Below are positions 10,371 to 23,221 of a stretch of 64,000 nt of DNA, piece after piece; the stretch's first letter is position 1, and the number at the start of each line of letters is the position of its first letter. The position numbers and the translations under genes were made by a program. Origin of the DNA: Tillus elongatus (taxonomy: Eukaryota; Arthropoda; Insecta; Coleoptera; Cleridae); contig OZ023270.1 of assembly GCA_964006375.1 (NCBI GenBank), forward strand, positions 51,881,120-51,945,119. Reading direction: 5' to 3'. The notes under the pieces are model-generated. The model was not told where the DNA came from. It did not search any database and saw nothing but the letters and a program-made list of their open reading frames with translations.

Positions 10371-11045
10371 AAAAAATTAAAAAAAACTGCTTGAAAATTT
10401 AAGATCTTTTAAATTACTAGAGGTATGAAACTAAAATCTTACAAGCACGGAGATATCATATAAGTGGTCCTATCTACCAAATTTTAACTCAATCGGTTCA
10501 GTAAATATTGAGTTATAACTAAATAAAAAATAAATAATCTTCTAGGTGACCTGAAATTACCTCTGAATGGATGCCTATAATGTTAGACAACGTCAGACAG
10601 ATAAATGAGGGTTCCGCTGCCATTGCAAACAAAATCTCCAAATTAAGCTCAAACGGACAGGCTATGAAAGTATGTCGCAACAAACAATCAGCGGGGTTGC
10701 CATTTGCGACATAACTCTCATCTGAATCTGAAGATAGAAAAATGTTTATAAATTTGTTTAAAAGCAATTTTATTTATATATAATAAATATTAGGCTTCCT
10801 ATTTTCACGGCATTTGAAAGCCATCTCCCTCCCCTAGTTTAATCTGACTACACCACTATTTGTCATTTGTTAACTGACAGGAGTCATGAGAGAAACGTGC
10901 GCGTTATGAACATAACCTTGAAACTAGCAGATGTCATTAACAAAGAAGAAGATAACCTGGAAATCGACTCCGCTAATACCTCAGAATCTTACTAGAGATG
11001 AGTTTAATAGTTACTTTTGGGTCACCGGTATACCGGCGACGGTGA
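10371..11045. other. No gene recognised
   Basis: AT-rich. A short imperfect palindrome (gtcaccg...cggtgac) at 11020-11045 abuts the hAT target site. Short open frames here show no domain. Confidence 0.45.
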
Positions 11046-11280
11046 CTTATAAGCAGGGCTCGGATTTATATGCAAACTTTTTAGGTGAAATATGCGCATA
11101 TATATGCAAGAAATTTGACAAAAAATATGCACCAACTTGAACAAAATATGCGCAAAAATATCGATATATGCAATAGATAAATAATCATAATATACCAATA
11201 AAACAAGTTTTTAAAGGTCTAAGCTATTAATTTTATTCACAGTCAATACTACATAGGACCCTAATTATATTATTAATTAA

Positions 11281-13324
11281 TTATTCATTAATATTATTAT
11301 TGCAATTACTACTATTAACAAATATTATTAAGTGGCGCTCTAAATTATCAATTTTGAAAGATTGCCTTCTCTCAGTTAGTAAGTTTTTATACGAAGAAAA
11401 ACTCCGTTCTACCGCGACTGAGATAATTGGATATTTTAAGCTTGCCAATGTGGTAGGGTCTACATTTAAATCGTCTGAAAAATCTCCATCCAGAGCTTTT
11501 GCAATCTGCGTTAACTTGATAAAACCCTCATTTTTTGTGAGGGTTTCTGAAAAAAAAATTGTAATTTTTTTTGCAACAGGCCTATTTGCTTTATCAATAG
11601 TTTCTTTGAAATGGTTTGTCAAAATTTGAAGTTTTCTGAATTTGATATGTAATTGTCACATTGCTTTAGATATAACTTTTAAAATTATGCAAATATACAC
11701 CACAAGTCTCAGACTTATTGTATAGGCATACTGTATAATTTTTATCAATGAATAAATAATAATAATAATAATAATTTAACTAATTCAGTTAGCAAAACAT
11801 TTTGCTGCTGATTTTTTTATAGTTTCTGCAACTACTTTATAATAACTGTTTATAAAACATAATTGCTGGCTCAATTTGGAGTCATTTAAAATAATTTTTG
11901 TTTGTTTCACTGACGCACCTGCTTCATCTGCAAATTCAAGCATTACCTCCGTGATTTCTCTAAAATGTTCAAAATAAAATAAGGCAGCTTCGATCCAGGT
12001 TCCCCATCGCGTGATTACAGGGCTAGGAGGTAATGGTACCGCAGGCAGAACTTCTCTATATCTTTGAACTCTTAAAGGAGCTTTGACGAACACTTTTTTC
12101 ATATTATTAATAAATTCATTGACTAAAGGAAATTGCTGTCTAATTTCTTGTGCTACCCTGTTTAACCCGTGAGCTAGGCACGTACAACGAATTAAGTTGG
12201 GATAAAATATATTTAAATGAATTCCAAATTTGACCATATATGAAGCAGCATCGGTAAGCAGTAATAAAACTTTATCAACTGGTACAGCATTTGGTAAAAA
12301 CACGTTTGACAGACCCTCTTGAATAAATCTTGTTATAGTAATATTATTTGTTTTTTCTCATTTTTTGACTGCAATTAAATAAGGTCTAGATGAAGAAATT
12401 TCAGTTAAGGTGCCTATCATTAAATTAGCAATATCACAAACATCTTGAGTTTCATCTACTACAACGTAACAAAAATTATTTTTTATAAGACTTTTTTCAT
12501 CTGAGAAAGTTTATAAATAGCATTTTTCAACCATATTTGTTCTCAAAGTACTTTCATCTGGTATATACTGTTTACAATATTTTAAAAAAAGTGACTGGAA
12601 GACAGTGTTATTTAATTTATTCAGTGGAATGTTAGAAGCAACCATTGCCTTGCATAAGTCAAATTTAAAGGTACCCTCTTCTGCTTTCTTTGTTTGGTTT
12701 CCCAAACATTGGCGTATTGATGCTTGGGATGTATTACTTGAATTTCGTTTTTCACAATTTCTTTGATGCAGGGGTGTCTTACAGTGTTGGTCTATGAGAT
12801 ATTTCCTTGCGCTTGAAATCTGTTCAATATTACTACAGGCAATAGAAATGTATTATTGTTTTTATACAATATCCGTGAATTAAGTAATAAAAATAAAGAA
12901 ATATATTTTTAATTTGTATTTCAGTAATTTTTTAAGAACTGCAAGGTATTTTTTTAATACTTTATTTAATTTGTTATTTCGATTGAATTTTATAATTTTT
13001 GATTATAAAAATCATGTGTCGGAAAATTTAGCAAATATATACTGGGCTGATTAATGGCGAAGGTTAGAAAAACAAAGAAAATAGATCAGTTGCTTAAAAT
13101 AAAAAGTAACCTACAACTTTCCCGCACGGTTTACAAAAAATTTTGTCACCATCTACGGAAAGCCCTGAGTGTGACCGTATCCAGCTTGGCAATTTGGAGC
13201 ACATTTTTTTACCGTATAAAATAATAAAAGCAACCCTAACACTAACACTATCTAAAGATGAAGTAAATTCACTGTGCGTGCAACTAAGCACAAGCAGCAC
13301 AAGCAAACTAAATAAGAGAAACAA
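11281..13324 (-). pseudogene. hAT transposase (CGGBP1/BED-like), decayed
   Basis: From 5' to 3' on the minus strand: a BED-like finger segment (GDKIFCKPCGK, ~13115); a region with DLCKAMVASNIPL (12705-12511); the catalytic core segment (12303-11785) with LTDAASYM, RCTCLAHGLNRV and TRWGTW; and the C-terminal dimerisation block VERSFSSYKNLLTERRQSF (11622-11281). Stops and frame changes separate the parts. The finger exon and the rest are separated by ~250 bp of non-coding sequence that may be an intron. The family resembles CGG-repeat-binding-protein-like hATs. It is inactive as read. Confidence 0.8.
11756..11776. repeat. Short (AAT)n microsatellite
   Basis: Simple trinucleotide run inside the hAT element. 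Confidence 0.7.
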
Positions 13325-14010
13325 ATTATTTCAATTCTAGATACTACTCGCGTGTAAATAAATCAGGCCTAATCCCCTTTAATGTCTGCTTACGTGACTT
13401 AAGATACGAATAAAATTACCTGGCGGTCAGTCCTTTCAAAACATTTTGCAGTTATTGTTCGGAATTCCAGACACCGTTTTTAGGATAGGCGAGCGTAAAA
13501 CCCTATTTCTTACGAATTTTAGATTTATACAATACCTACAAGTTGCATTTTGCTATTTATTTCACGTTGATGTAACGTACAACGAAAAGAGCGCCATTAC
13601 CGACAATCCTTCCAAGAATTTGTTTTTATACTCTCACCTACTAGCTACTAGTTTCATTTAGGTATAGCACGTACAAAGCTAGGAGGCGGTAGATTCTAAG
13701 AACCCAGAGGTAGCTCACCCTGTCTAGCGCACTGTCTTATATCTGAGTGAAGCGCTCGAACTATACAATACCAGGAATTTGGAATCTCCATTCCGCCAGC
13801 TACATTTGAATGGCCTATAAATTTACCTCAGCAGTTGCTTATATTGAAACAAATATATGGCTTTTGGTATATACGGAAACCCCTAAAAATTGTAAAATAT
13901 GCAAAGAATGCAAAATATATGGAAATATGCAATTTAGGCAAAATACACTAAAATATGCAACTTATGCAAAAAATATTCGAATTGCATATAATCCGAGCCC
14001 TGCTTATAAA

Positions 14011-14154
14011 TCAGCGCTTCTTTTAACATCGCTTTAGGCCGGCTTCTGATGAGTTATTGGTGGTGTCCTTTGTCTGTATGTGTATGTCAGCTCCCCCGCA
14101 CAAGTCAAAGACTTCTGGGTGCGGAGTTTGTCTACTGTGGTATTATTATTATTT

Positions 14155-14200
<46 letters not shown>

Positions 14201-14425
14201 TGTGGACTATATGGAGTGTCTCTTAAAATAATGGAGCAAGTAAAGTATCTTTTCGTATGAAACATCCTGTTTTTTTTACTAACTTTTCATCTCACTGGGA
14301 GCTTTTTAAAAATATATCACATTAGTTATTTCTTCGAAGAGAACCCTGAATGAATATTCTTAAAATTAATTTTACTTTTTGTAGCTAGCAAGCAATGGAA
14401 AATAAAATAAAAAATGAAATGAAGG
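14011..14425. repeat. Intergenic, with (AAT)n microsatellite
   Basis: A trinucleotide run (AAT/ATT) of ~60 bp lies at 14143-14202. Apart from it no gene or element boundary is recognised. Confidence 0.6.
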
Positions 14426-14426
14426 A

Positions 14427-14570
14427 GTCTTTGGCTATCATTGGTCTGATAACCATTACATAGAGCCAATAAATTTGCTGTGGGTTTGTTCCCCAATAGT
14501 CTTTGGCTATCATTGGTCTAATAACCACTACGTAGAGCCGATACATTTGCTGTGGGTTTGTACCCCAGTT
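14427..14570. repeat. 72-bp tandem duplication in non-LTR remnant
   Basis: Two adjacent copies with a 72-bp period start gtctttggctatcattggtct and differ at several bases. On the minus strand they fall in the thumb region of the R1/LOA-like RT, so the duplication arose inside the element. Confidence 0.75.
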
Positions 14571-16540
14571 GTTCCCACAGATCCTTCGGCATATCCACAG
14601 GGACAGCTAGCCCTGTGGCTTACATTCTCCAACTTTGCATTCCAGTTTATTATTTTATCTAGAGTAACCCTCAGCTTTTTCGCCTGTTCCATAAACGGAA
14701 GTGTCATGCTCGTAAGAGTAGGTGGTTTTAATTTATCAAACCTACACCTTCTGGTGCAAGGTATGTTTTTGTGGGGTTCGCAGAATCTGCTCTCTCCGGG
14801 ACCAATTATTTAACTACGTTTAGCGTCTCTTGAAGAGTATTTGGAAGTTCCTTTTTAGTTATACCTATAACCAATATGACAAGATCATCGCATACGCCTG
14901 TACTTCAACCTCCCACAGTTCCAGTATACCCAGTAGATCGTCCACGAAAAGGGACCAAAATAGAGGGGATAATACTCCCCTGCGGGCACCCTCCCGCAGA
15001 CTTGAAGCGCACCACCTGTCCTTCCATTAAGGTGATAATGGTCCTGTTGTATAGCATGCTTCTGATCCAGCCAGAAATAGTAAGTTCCACCCCTCTAGCG
15101 GCAGCAGCTTTGTAGAGGGAGACAGGTAGTGCATTGCTAAATGCTCCTTCAATGTGAAGTAATGCAGCCACATCTCCTCTAATGTGTCCGTCCAGTATTT
15201 TTTCCAATCCCTTAAGAAGGAATGAAGTAACGCTGAGGGGTCTCAGCGATTTGGGTAGGCGACCATTACATCCCAATTTGGGAATATAGATTCCCCTAGT
15301 TACCGTCCAGCTGGATGGAACATAATTCCAAGCCAGACTGGCTGTATACAGCCTAATGAGGAATGGGAGGAGAGCCTCCTGTACGATTTGTAGCAGAACT
15401 AGAATTAACTCCTTCCTCCCCTGGTACATCGATGAAAATGTTCAACAGCACAATCAACCGCCGGAACTCTATATTTTCTGAGCAACCCGCCAGTCTTTAT
15501 TCTGATGGCGTTTATATAGACCCCCACCTGGCGGGTTTTCTTCATTATTCAGAATAAGACAATCTGGGAAATAAATATGTGCTAAGAGCTCTTACGTTTG
15601 TTTCCGTGTCTCTGTTAAAGAGTCATCTGCTCGTTTTATCGGTTCCAGCTCCTGGGCACGGTCGCGTGAGAGAATCCAGTGGATCCTGGTGCTGGTGGGT
15701 AAATCAGAAGTACCCTTGCAAAACCTCCTTCAGGACTCCCTTTTTGCGATCCTTATCTCTTTGCTGTGGTGTGTTGGAGCGAATTTATATTGTTTCTACT
15801 TGCCTGTAGTCTTAACAGGATTGAAGAGAGATTTTTGCTCGACCAAGATGACCCCCGACTGTCTTTTTTGTCTTTAGTGGACAGTTTTCTTGATACGCTG
15901 AGAAAATTGTATCCCCTGTTTGTTCTGGTGCAATTTCTATCATCACGATCGTTTACTGTGTGGTTGCGGACTCAAGTAGAGGTTTGAGGAACTGTTTGTA
16001 GTCTTCTCACTCTTCCCTCCTCAGATCACGATATTCCGCCATTGGTCAAGGCCTGTTTAAATCTCAAAGAGGGTAAGGGCATTGTCTGATCATGAAGGTT
16101 CACACAACACTCTCCATTTGATGATTTTGTTGCTCAGTGGTCTTGAGCTGATCATGAGATCCAAAACCTCTTCCCGATTGACGGTTATAAAGGTTGGTTT
16201 TGAGCCTACGTTGTTAGCAACCAGCTATTCCCCTAATATGTGGTTCCAACAGTGACACCCCGCCTGTTGGTGTCTGTACTTCTCCACACCAAATGATGTG
16301 TTTGCATCACATCCAATTACAAGGTGATTATTGTTCCTCTTGCAGTAGGCGATCAATTTCCGCACTTCAGCTCAAGGAGGTTGGTCTGCATCTCTTTCTC
16401 CGGGGAAGTGGGCTGCTCAGGCTGTTAATTTAAATCTGCTTCCTCAATGCGATAATGAGATCGATGGCTACCAGATCTTTGGTACAGTGCCCTGAAAGTA
16501 CAAAATACTCTAAGTTGTTTCTGATCTAGATACAGGCACT
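14427..16540 (-). pseudogene. Decayed R1/LOA-like non-LTR (EN-RT remnant)
   Basis: RT core at 15429-14905: PSSWTVTRGIYIPK, LRPLSVTSFLLKGLEKIL, a motif A block LHIEGAFSNAL and GCPQGS. Across a frame change the block around 14895 reads AYAMIL, in place of YADD. Upstream, near 16300, is an endonuclease piece (GCDANTSFG, counterpart of GMDANAHHELWG) and near 16150 a VLDLMIS block. Many stops and frame changes are present. It is a much older relative of the 5.1-9.3 kb element. No 3' tail or target duplication could be fixed. Confidence 0.75.
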
Positions 16541-16564
16541 GGGCGGTTACCAGCGCCGTAGTAA

Positions 16565-16703
<139 letters not shown>

Positions 16704-17095
16704 AATTTTAGATGTGGGTTAAGTACACACATTGAGGATCGCAATTCACCATAACACGTTTTTAACTTCGTTTTTGAACTTTGTTAGCAAAACTATATTT
16801 AGGTCTAAAAATGTACTGTGAATTGGATTGCCCAAAGTGTACTTAAGTGAGCTCATCACAGGTTCCAATATTCATATAGTAAGAGGGAGCTTTTAAATAT
16901 TGGATTTCTCATTAAAAATTTTGATTTACCAAACACACAAAACTTTCACGTCTATATAGCATAGCTGGGACCAGTACGCTATTAAATATTTTAGATGGAG
17001 CGAAGTTTGATAAAACTTCGTGGTAATTATTTTAGAAACGTCAAATATGAGGCTATAATTTATATAAATAATAAATAAATAATAACAAATATACT
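16704..17095. repeat. Mostly featureless; diverged foldback-family copy
   Basis: Around 16810-16865 the sequence gtacttaagtgagctcatcacaggttcc matches the family represented by the 34071-34291 foldback and by 52457-52610. The rest shows no gene. Confidence 0.5.
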
Positions 17096-17099
17096 TATA

Positions 17100-17330
17100 T
17101 GGATTTTGGCCTCTTTAGATATACTTCACTCTTGGCTACAGTGCTCATAGCTTCCAGCACCTTTCTACCAGCATTTACCCTACTTTGTATCTCATCATCT
17201 ATTCTTTTGCAGTTTTAAATCAGTCTTTCTAAGTATAGAAATTCCTCTACTTCCTTTACCAAACTGTCATTTTTTATGAGAGAGCTGTTACTTGTTCCAT
17301 CTTCTTTAGCAACACAATAACTTTAGTCTT
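17100..17330 (-). pseudogene. Short RT C-terminal fragment of a non-LTR element
   Basis: On the minus strand an open stretch reads IDDEIQSRVNAGRKVLEAM, then SEVYLKRPKS. It follows the pattern of the region after the RT catalytic core (F-x-YLG ... EI-x-x-RI) in RTE/L1-like elements. The upstream part is broken by stops. The identification is tentative. Confidence 0.45.
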
Positions 17331-17566
17331 GTTTGTGTTCACTTGTAGATATTAGAAGAACCATTAATTTTTACACCTGTCTCCAAGCAGATTGCTCTTA
17401 TAAATTTGTCTATAAGAGAAGCCTGCTTGAAGACTGACTATCGCACTGTCACTTGTAAAACTAAGCGATGATCAGCTTATAGGCAAATGACCAAAGTCAG
17501 TAACTCATAAGACGCGGTACCAGATTAGCAGCTTACAAACCACCAGTTGAAATCTGTTATTTTCAG

Positions 17567-17858
17567 GACACAAGGCGATTCCCTCTATCAGATCTTAGCG
17601 TTGCCCAAGACAGCGACGAGTGATGAGATCAAGAAAACCTACAGGCGATTGGCACTAAAATACCACCCAGACAAAAATCCTAATAACCCAGAGGCAGCGG
17701 AAAAATTCAAGGAGGTCAATCGGGCACACTCAATTCTTAGTGATCAGACAAAAAGAAGTATATATGATAATTATGGTTCCCTTGGGCTATATATTGCCGA
17801 ACAATTTGGAGAAGAAAATGTAAATGCATATTTTGTTGTTACTTCTACTTGGTGCAAG
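17567..17858 (+). CDS. Csp: Cysteine string protein, J-domain exon
   Basis: Internal exon of 292 nt with a TTTTCAG acceptor before 17567 and an AAG|GTAAGT donor after 17858. It starts on the third base of a codon and ends on a codon boundary. It encodes a complete J domain: [19 protein letters not shown], helix [10 protein letters not shown], the HPD tripeptide that stimulates Hsc70 ATPase, and the family-specific tail [19 protein letters not shown], the 'linker' before the cysteine string. In this family the protein is a synaptic-vesicle co-chaperone with Hsc70 and SGT that protects SNAP-25. The upstream exon with the start codon was not found in the window. Open reading past the donor is intronic. 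Confidence 0.95.
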
Positions 17859-18047
17859 GTAAGTGTTACGATTTAGATTTTGTTTAAAATTAATGTGTAT
17901 TTCTAGAGAAAAAAAAACTTTACTGGGTTTCTGTTTTTTACGGTTTTCAAAAGTAAAATATTACTTATATTTTGAAGACCCATTGTATGAAAAATTTTGT
18001 GCTGTTCTTCAGATATATTTTAAAAACTACGAAATTAATATGATCAA

Positions 18048-18449
18048 GTGTACACAAAGCTAATCGATAAAATAGTAAACGAAGATGAAATTGTAAATAC
18101 GATTCAAGTTTACCACGAAGACAAAACGAATCACAGAGGTATTGACGAAACTAAAAATCGAATTAAAAATAAATACTATTGGTCTAAACAAAGAAAGCCT
18201 ATTCAAACCCATATTAACGAATGCGAAATTTGTCAGATAACAAAATATAACGTCACCCCTACTGCAATCAAACTTTTTCAAATATTACATATTGATTGCA
18301 TATCACTTGAAAATGTAAAGTTTTTAACTATAATTGATTCCTTTTTTAAATATGCACAAGCTATGGGAATAGTAAATAATTTAATAAAGTACTTTACACA
18401 TCACTGTATACCAGAACAAATTATACTGGATAATGCAGGTGAGTTTTAA
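18048..18449 (+). pseudogene. Integrase fragment, Ty3/gypsy (errantivirus-like)
   Basis: 133 residues with an H2C2 zinc-binding motif (a histidine pair near residues 23-28, CEIC near 59-62) and the start of the catalytic core: HIDCIS with the first Asp, and ILDNAGEF with the second. The reading frame stops before the final Glu region. It lies on the same strand as the env-like pieces downstream, so they may come from one element. No RT or LTR was found beside it. Confidence 0.7.
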
Positions 18450-18957
18450 GAGCTCTTTACTTAGAGAATTACTTGACCTCCATAAAGTAAAATTACAATT
18501 AGCTCATAGACTCAGAATAAAATCAACTGATCAAACGATTTCATTCCACTGTAATTGAGTATATGAGACTTTAATAACCAAAACGAATATAAAAAAGATG
18601 CGATAATACTTTCAAATAATTATATATTACCTAAAGTCAAATATCATCCGTATTTTAAAGATTTATTCTATAAAATGTTCAGTGCCATTCTACAAATATA
18701 TTTAAAATTTTGGAAATTAGTGAAATGGTTAATTGTAAATTGAAAAACCAGCCAGCTATAAAGACGGCATATTGCATGTTAATTTACATACTTAAAACCC
18801 GTATATAATAAGTATAATATTATAAACACTCAGTATATTAATGTTAAGAATTATTACCACGGATATAAGTGTTTACAGTTTAGAATTAGAATATTAGATA
18901 AAATAGTTCAGTGTATTAACAAGTTAACAAATATTTTCACGCTTTATAATAACGTTA
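18450..18957. other. Degenerate sequence between integrase and env-like remnants
   Basis: AT-rich with many stops on the plus strand. It is probably the decayed C-terminus of integrase, but no motif supports this strongly. Confidence 0.35.
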
Positions 18958-19115
18958 GAAATGAGATAAGTCTTGTGGTGATATGAGTAGTAATTCAATA
19001 TTTAACAGACTATTTAGATGGCACAAGTGGCTGGAAAAATTATAGTATCTTATTGCATTCTGCATGAAAGTCAGCTGCATTTACAACAGTTAAAGATGCA
19101 GTACAGCACAGTCAT

Positions 19116-19325
19116 ATGATATTACCTAAAACATTCGATAACACAGTTCTGGATGTTAAGTATAAACAACAATTATTAAAATCAAGAATAATCCAGTTAA
19201 ATGAAATGATTAAAGGTGTGGTTACGCATCAAAATGTTCTTTTTGCTAAGGACTTGTATAAGCAATTAATCATGGTGTACAAAATTATATTTAATTTACT
19301 TCAAGATATTGGAAAATCAATTACT
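19116..19325 (+). pseudogene. Envelope-like fragment of an old insect errantivirus (5' part)
   Basis: An open segment rich in Leu, Ile and Lys lies between the integrase fragment and the inserted non-LTR element, in the position and on the strand expected of env in a gypsy-type endogenous retrovirus. The frame is cut near 19325 by the non-LTR insertion and resumes, with several stops, after 22440. On its own the match is weak; the later part is better. It is clearly defective. Confidence 0.4.
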
Positions 19326-22300
19326 TTTCAAGAAAACGAGAGAACTCAAGAAGGAACTGGGATATCGGTATGCATGGTTTTCCAAGGGTAAAATCTTATT
19401 GCGAAAGACAGAAAACAGTAAGCCAGTGGAAGTAAATAGTGAGGAAGATATAGGTAGAATCAGACAAAATAACTAAAAATTGAAGCAGTAAAAGGGAACT
19501 CAAGTACTACTAAAATACTAAATACACTAAAGAACATACTTGAACATACGCAGCATTAAAAATAAAAACGATGAGCTCAAACTACTAGTGCAAAGTGAAC
19601 AGCCACATATACTCGCAGTAACAGAAACTTGGCTGAGAAAGTCTGAGGGAAAATATTTCAACATAAGAAACTACGTAGCGGTGCACTCGACAAGAAATGG
19701 AAAGGGTGGAGGGGTAGCGGTATATCTGAGGAGTGACATAGAATGTAGTGATTGAAAAAAACTGCCAAAAACATAATTTTCTAAAGATTGAGTTGTGTGA
19801 TTTAAACCTGCATTTGAGTGTAGTGTATAGAAAACCTAATCAAAATGATTTACCAGATTTCTATGAACGATTGAACTCAGACATATTAGACCATAAAAAA
19901 CAGTCAATTATAATCGGGGATATGAATATAAATGTGTTAAAAAAGGACGAAACAATAGTGAATGAATACATAGCAATGCTAACAGAAAAGGATTACAAAA
20001 TATTAAATAAGGTGGACATAGAAAATTACACGAGAAGAAATCCAACAGAGAACCATTATATTATTGATCATATAATATCGAATATAAATTTTAAGATAGA
20101 ACCTAAAATTACTCTATTTGAGACACATTTAAGTGATCACAGAGCGATCAGATTAGAAATAAAATTACCAGGAAAAATACAAAATAATGAAAGAAAGACA
20201 TACAAGATAAGAAAGACAGATTACAAAATACTAAACAACAGTTTGAAAACCAAACTAATGGAGCCGATAGATAGCTTTGAACAGCTTCAAGAATTGATAC
20301 AGAATGAGATAAAAAATGCAACCACGGAAGAAACAAAGAAACACACAAATACATTGCATGAAGGGTGGATGACAAGAGAAATTTACAACAAAATTAAACA
20401 GAGAAACAAGACATATAAAAAAATGGTGAAGAATGGTTACAGTGAACAATTGAAACTTGATTTCAAAAATAAACAAAAAATTGTAAAGAAACAAATTGAA
20501 GCAAGAAGCAGTACAATACAAATAAAATAAAGTTGGCTGATGGAGATATTAAAAAAGTATGGAGAACAATAAATAATTTGAAAACAGGAACAGACACAAA
20601 GAAAGTAGATATAAAAGAAATTGCGAAGGGAACTGACGTACTGCAGACAACAACAAGTAGGCAAGATATAGTGAACATTTTGAATAATTACCACACAAAT
20701 ATAGGAAGCACACTGGCGCAGGCAATCACAGGAAGCTGTCTAGAAGCAGCTGAACAAAAAAAGTATGATACCCAAACGTCTATGTATATGAGACCAGTAA
20801 ATGAAAAAGATATAATCTCAGTTATAAAAAACCTTAAAACATATGCGTCACCAGGCTATGATGGAATAAAACCAATCTACACAAAAAAATTAGCCCATAT
20901 ACTGACGCCGACAATAGTAAAATTGGTAAATCAGCACATCAAAGTTGGACACTTCCCTGAAGAACTCAAAATAGCTAGAAACACACCAATTTTTAAACAA
21001 GGAAGTAAACTTATGCCAAATAACTACAGGTTCATATCTAACCTCACGGTATTTAGCAAGATTTTTGAGAAAGTTATACAAGACTAACAGACTACATAGA
21101 AAGTATTGGACTCACAACAAACTGTCAACATGGTTTCCAAAAACAAAAATCTACAACAACTGCAATGTTAAACTTAATGAACTATCTGCAGAGTGCTTTG
21201 GACAGAGGGGAATGCATAACAAGTCTGATCCTGGATTACCGTAAAGCCTTTGACACTATAGACATCGAAATAATGAATGCTAAACTTGAAAATATGGGAA
21301 CGTGTTGAAGCTGCTAAAAAGTTATCTACAAAATAGAAAGCACTTCACACAAATAGGAGATGTGAAAAGTGAACGAACTCACATGACCTGTGGCGTTCCT
21401 CAAGGGTCCATTCTAGGACCATACCTGTATATACTATACATAAACGAACTGAGCCTATACAAATTGAATGGGAAACAAATGATGTATGCAGATGACTTGG
21501 CAATTTTCTATGAAAATGTGGACAACAAAAAAACCAAAGCTGAGATAAATGAAGATCTAGAACTACTAATGAGATGGACAAACACAAATCGTCTAACTAT
21601 AAATGAAAAGAAATGCTACTTAATCCACATACAGAAAACCACTAAACGACACCAAATGAATATTACAATTATAGGAAGTAGCATAAAAGAAGTAGACAGT
21701 GTAAAATATCTAGGACTAAACATTGATAAAAACTTAAAATGGACTAAACACATAAATGAACTAAAATTGGAGATATCATCATATATAGCAATGGCTTATA
21801 AAATATAAAAAAACTGTCTCCCAAAATCACAGAAGATAATGTTGTATGAGCAATATATAAAAAGTAAATTGATGTACATGATTCCTTTCTGGGGAACTGG
21901 CAATAAAACAGATATATCTAGTATACAAAGGATACAAAATAAAATCCTAAAATTAATATATGATCTGAGTTATTGGACCCTAACAAATGAAGTTTTCAAA
22001 AAAACTAAACAATTAGACATTGCAGAACTAACAAATTATGAAACAATGAAAATCATCCACAAACTAAGACAGGGAGAAATAAATGAACCAGAACTGCAAA
22101 TGAGACACAGCAACGAAGTACATAGTTATGGTACAAGGAGACGTTTAGACATAAGAACAGAGGCTGCAAGAACAAACACAGGACAAAAAAGGATACTATT
22201 TAATGGTGTAAAACTATACAATGAAATACCTGAAGAAATGAAAAGGTTAAAAACAAACAAATGGAAAAGTGAGATAAAGAAATACTTGCTGAACAAGAGA

Positions 22301-22445
22301 ACACTATGATAATAGAGGCATTAACGTAGTATTGAAAACTAGTTCCAATTACACATGTTAAATTTATGTTTTTATTTATTATGTTGTCAGACATAACCCT
22401 TAATGGGTTTTATGATGTATTATTGAACTGAATAAAAAAAAATTG
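19326..22445 (+). mobile_element. CR1/Jockey-group non-LTR retrotransposon, 5'-truncated
   Basis: Starts inside ORF1: the last ~50 codons, read to a stop near 19476, resemble the Baculo_FP_C-type end of ORF1 (YAWFSKGKILLRKTENSK). ORF2 with endonuclease and RT follows to 22309, then a short 3' UTR ending in gaataaaaaaaaattg at about 22430-22445. It interrupts the errantivirus-like remnant. A convincing target duplication was not found, so the exact ends are estimates. Confidence 0.75.
19540..22309 (+). pseudogene. CR1/Jockey-type ORF2 (EN-RT), four or more breaks
   Basis: The endonuclease begins with MNIRSIKNK, has VTETWL, GGGVAVYL, IIGDMN and the SDHRAI end motif. RT has PGYDGIKPI, ARNTPIFKQGS, LDYRKAFDTID (between two open segments, ~21230), CGVPQGSILGPYLYILYIN and YADDLAIF. 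The C-terminus carries LMYMIPFWGTG and a YGTRRR...FNGVKLYNEIP block. Breaks lie near 19750, 20530, 21087-21300 and 21808. Most segments are long and clear, so the copy is moderately old. Retrotransposition machinery, now inactive. Confidence 0.85.
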
Positions 22446-23215
22446 ACAATTTTCTCACTTTTTGTTAACTCCATACTATTCATGCTGGCGTAATGAAACC
22501 CCATGATTTATTTTATAATTACAAAATATATCGTCATTTTATAATGAAAAATTTCCCTACGAATGAAAATACGAAAATATATTAAATTTTGAACCTATTA
22601 TGAAAGTTACTTGTAAATTAGAAGGTGATATAATACAATATTTTCTTTCTGTGTCTATTGACTAGGAGGAAATGTTTGAACTTCATTATTTACTCCCAAT
22701 TCCAACAAAATATGACTCAGAATTCGTAACGATAATTCCTGATGTAAAATATTTATTAAAAACAAATAAAAATCCCAATAATACAATTGTAAAGGCTCTC
22801 AGCGACATATGTACCGAAGGTAAAATATTTCACTGCTCGAACAAAATACAAACAAACCATAGGACTTATGCGAAGAACAAGTGCTTACCACAGGTAACCT
22901 TTTTCAATCTTAACTCATCAAACTTGAAATAAAAAGTAACAACATGGAAATGATTCCTGAAATTAATCAATATTTAGCAGTATTTCCCACAGACGAAACT
23001 CTGAAAATTAATTGCCAAAAACACCCACCAAGAAACCTAAAGGGGTCTATTTGTTGAAAGAAAATGGTTGCAAGATATTCTTCAGACAAGAATTACCGTT
23101 CCTAGAGGAAACGTTTGGAAAACCGTTACTGTTCAACGAGTTGTCATTAAAATTAAATGAAGAAACTATACCAAAGATCGACTTGAATAATCTCAACCCA
23201 AAGGACATTTTATAA
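22446..23215 (+). pseudogene. Envelope-like remnant of an old insect errantivirus (3' part)
   Basis: Open segments at 22672-22932 and 23012-23215, plus stop-interrupted coding-like sequence before them, follow the pattern of the ectodomain of gypsy-type env proteins (a LLPIPT block, a conserved cysteine pair, and an NGCKI-like block). Stops and frame changes are frequent, and no transmembrane anchor or LTR is seen beyond 23215, where satellite-like sequence begins. It is an inactive fossil. The assignment comes from pattern recognition only. Confidence 0.5.
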
Positions 23216-23221
23216 AGTAAG

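Larger units (their letters stand above)
11046..14010 (-). mobile_element. hAT transposon with TIRs and 8-bp TSD
   Basis: Element proper 11054-14002 (2949 bp). The ends are inverted: CAGGGCTCGGATT..ATATGCAA on the left and its complement ccgagccctg at 13993-14002 on the right. Outside lie CTTATAAG (11046-11053) and CTTATAAA (14003-14010), an 8-bp duplication with one change, as expected for hAT. Short 'atatgca' motifs are clustered inside both ends, as is common for transposase-binding subterminal repeats. Coding is on the minus strand and decayed. Confidence 0.9.

Noticed and set aside
10519..10767. Small gene on the - strand
   Set aside because: Unrecognisable peptide in AT-rich DNA next to an AT-core repeat.
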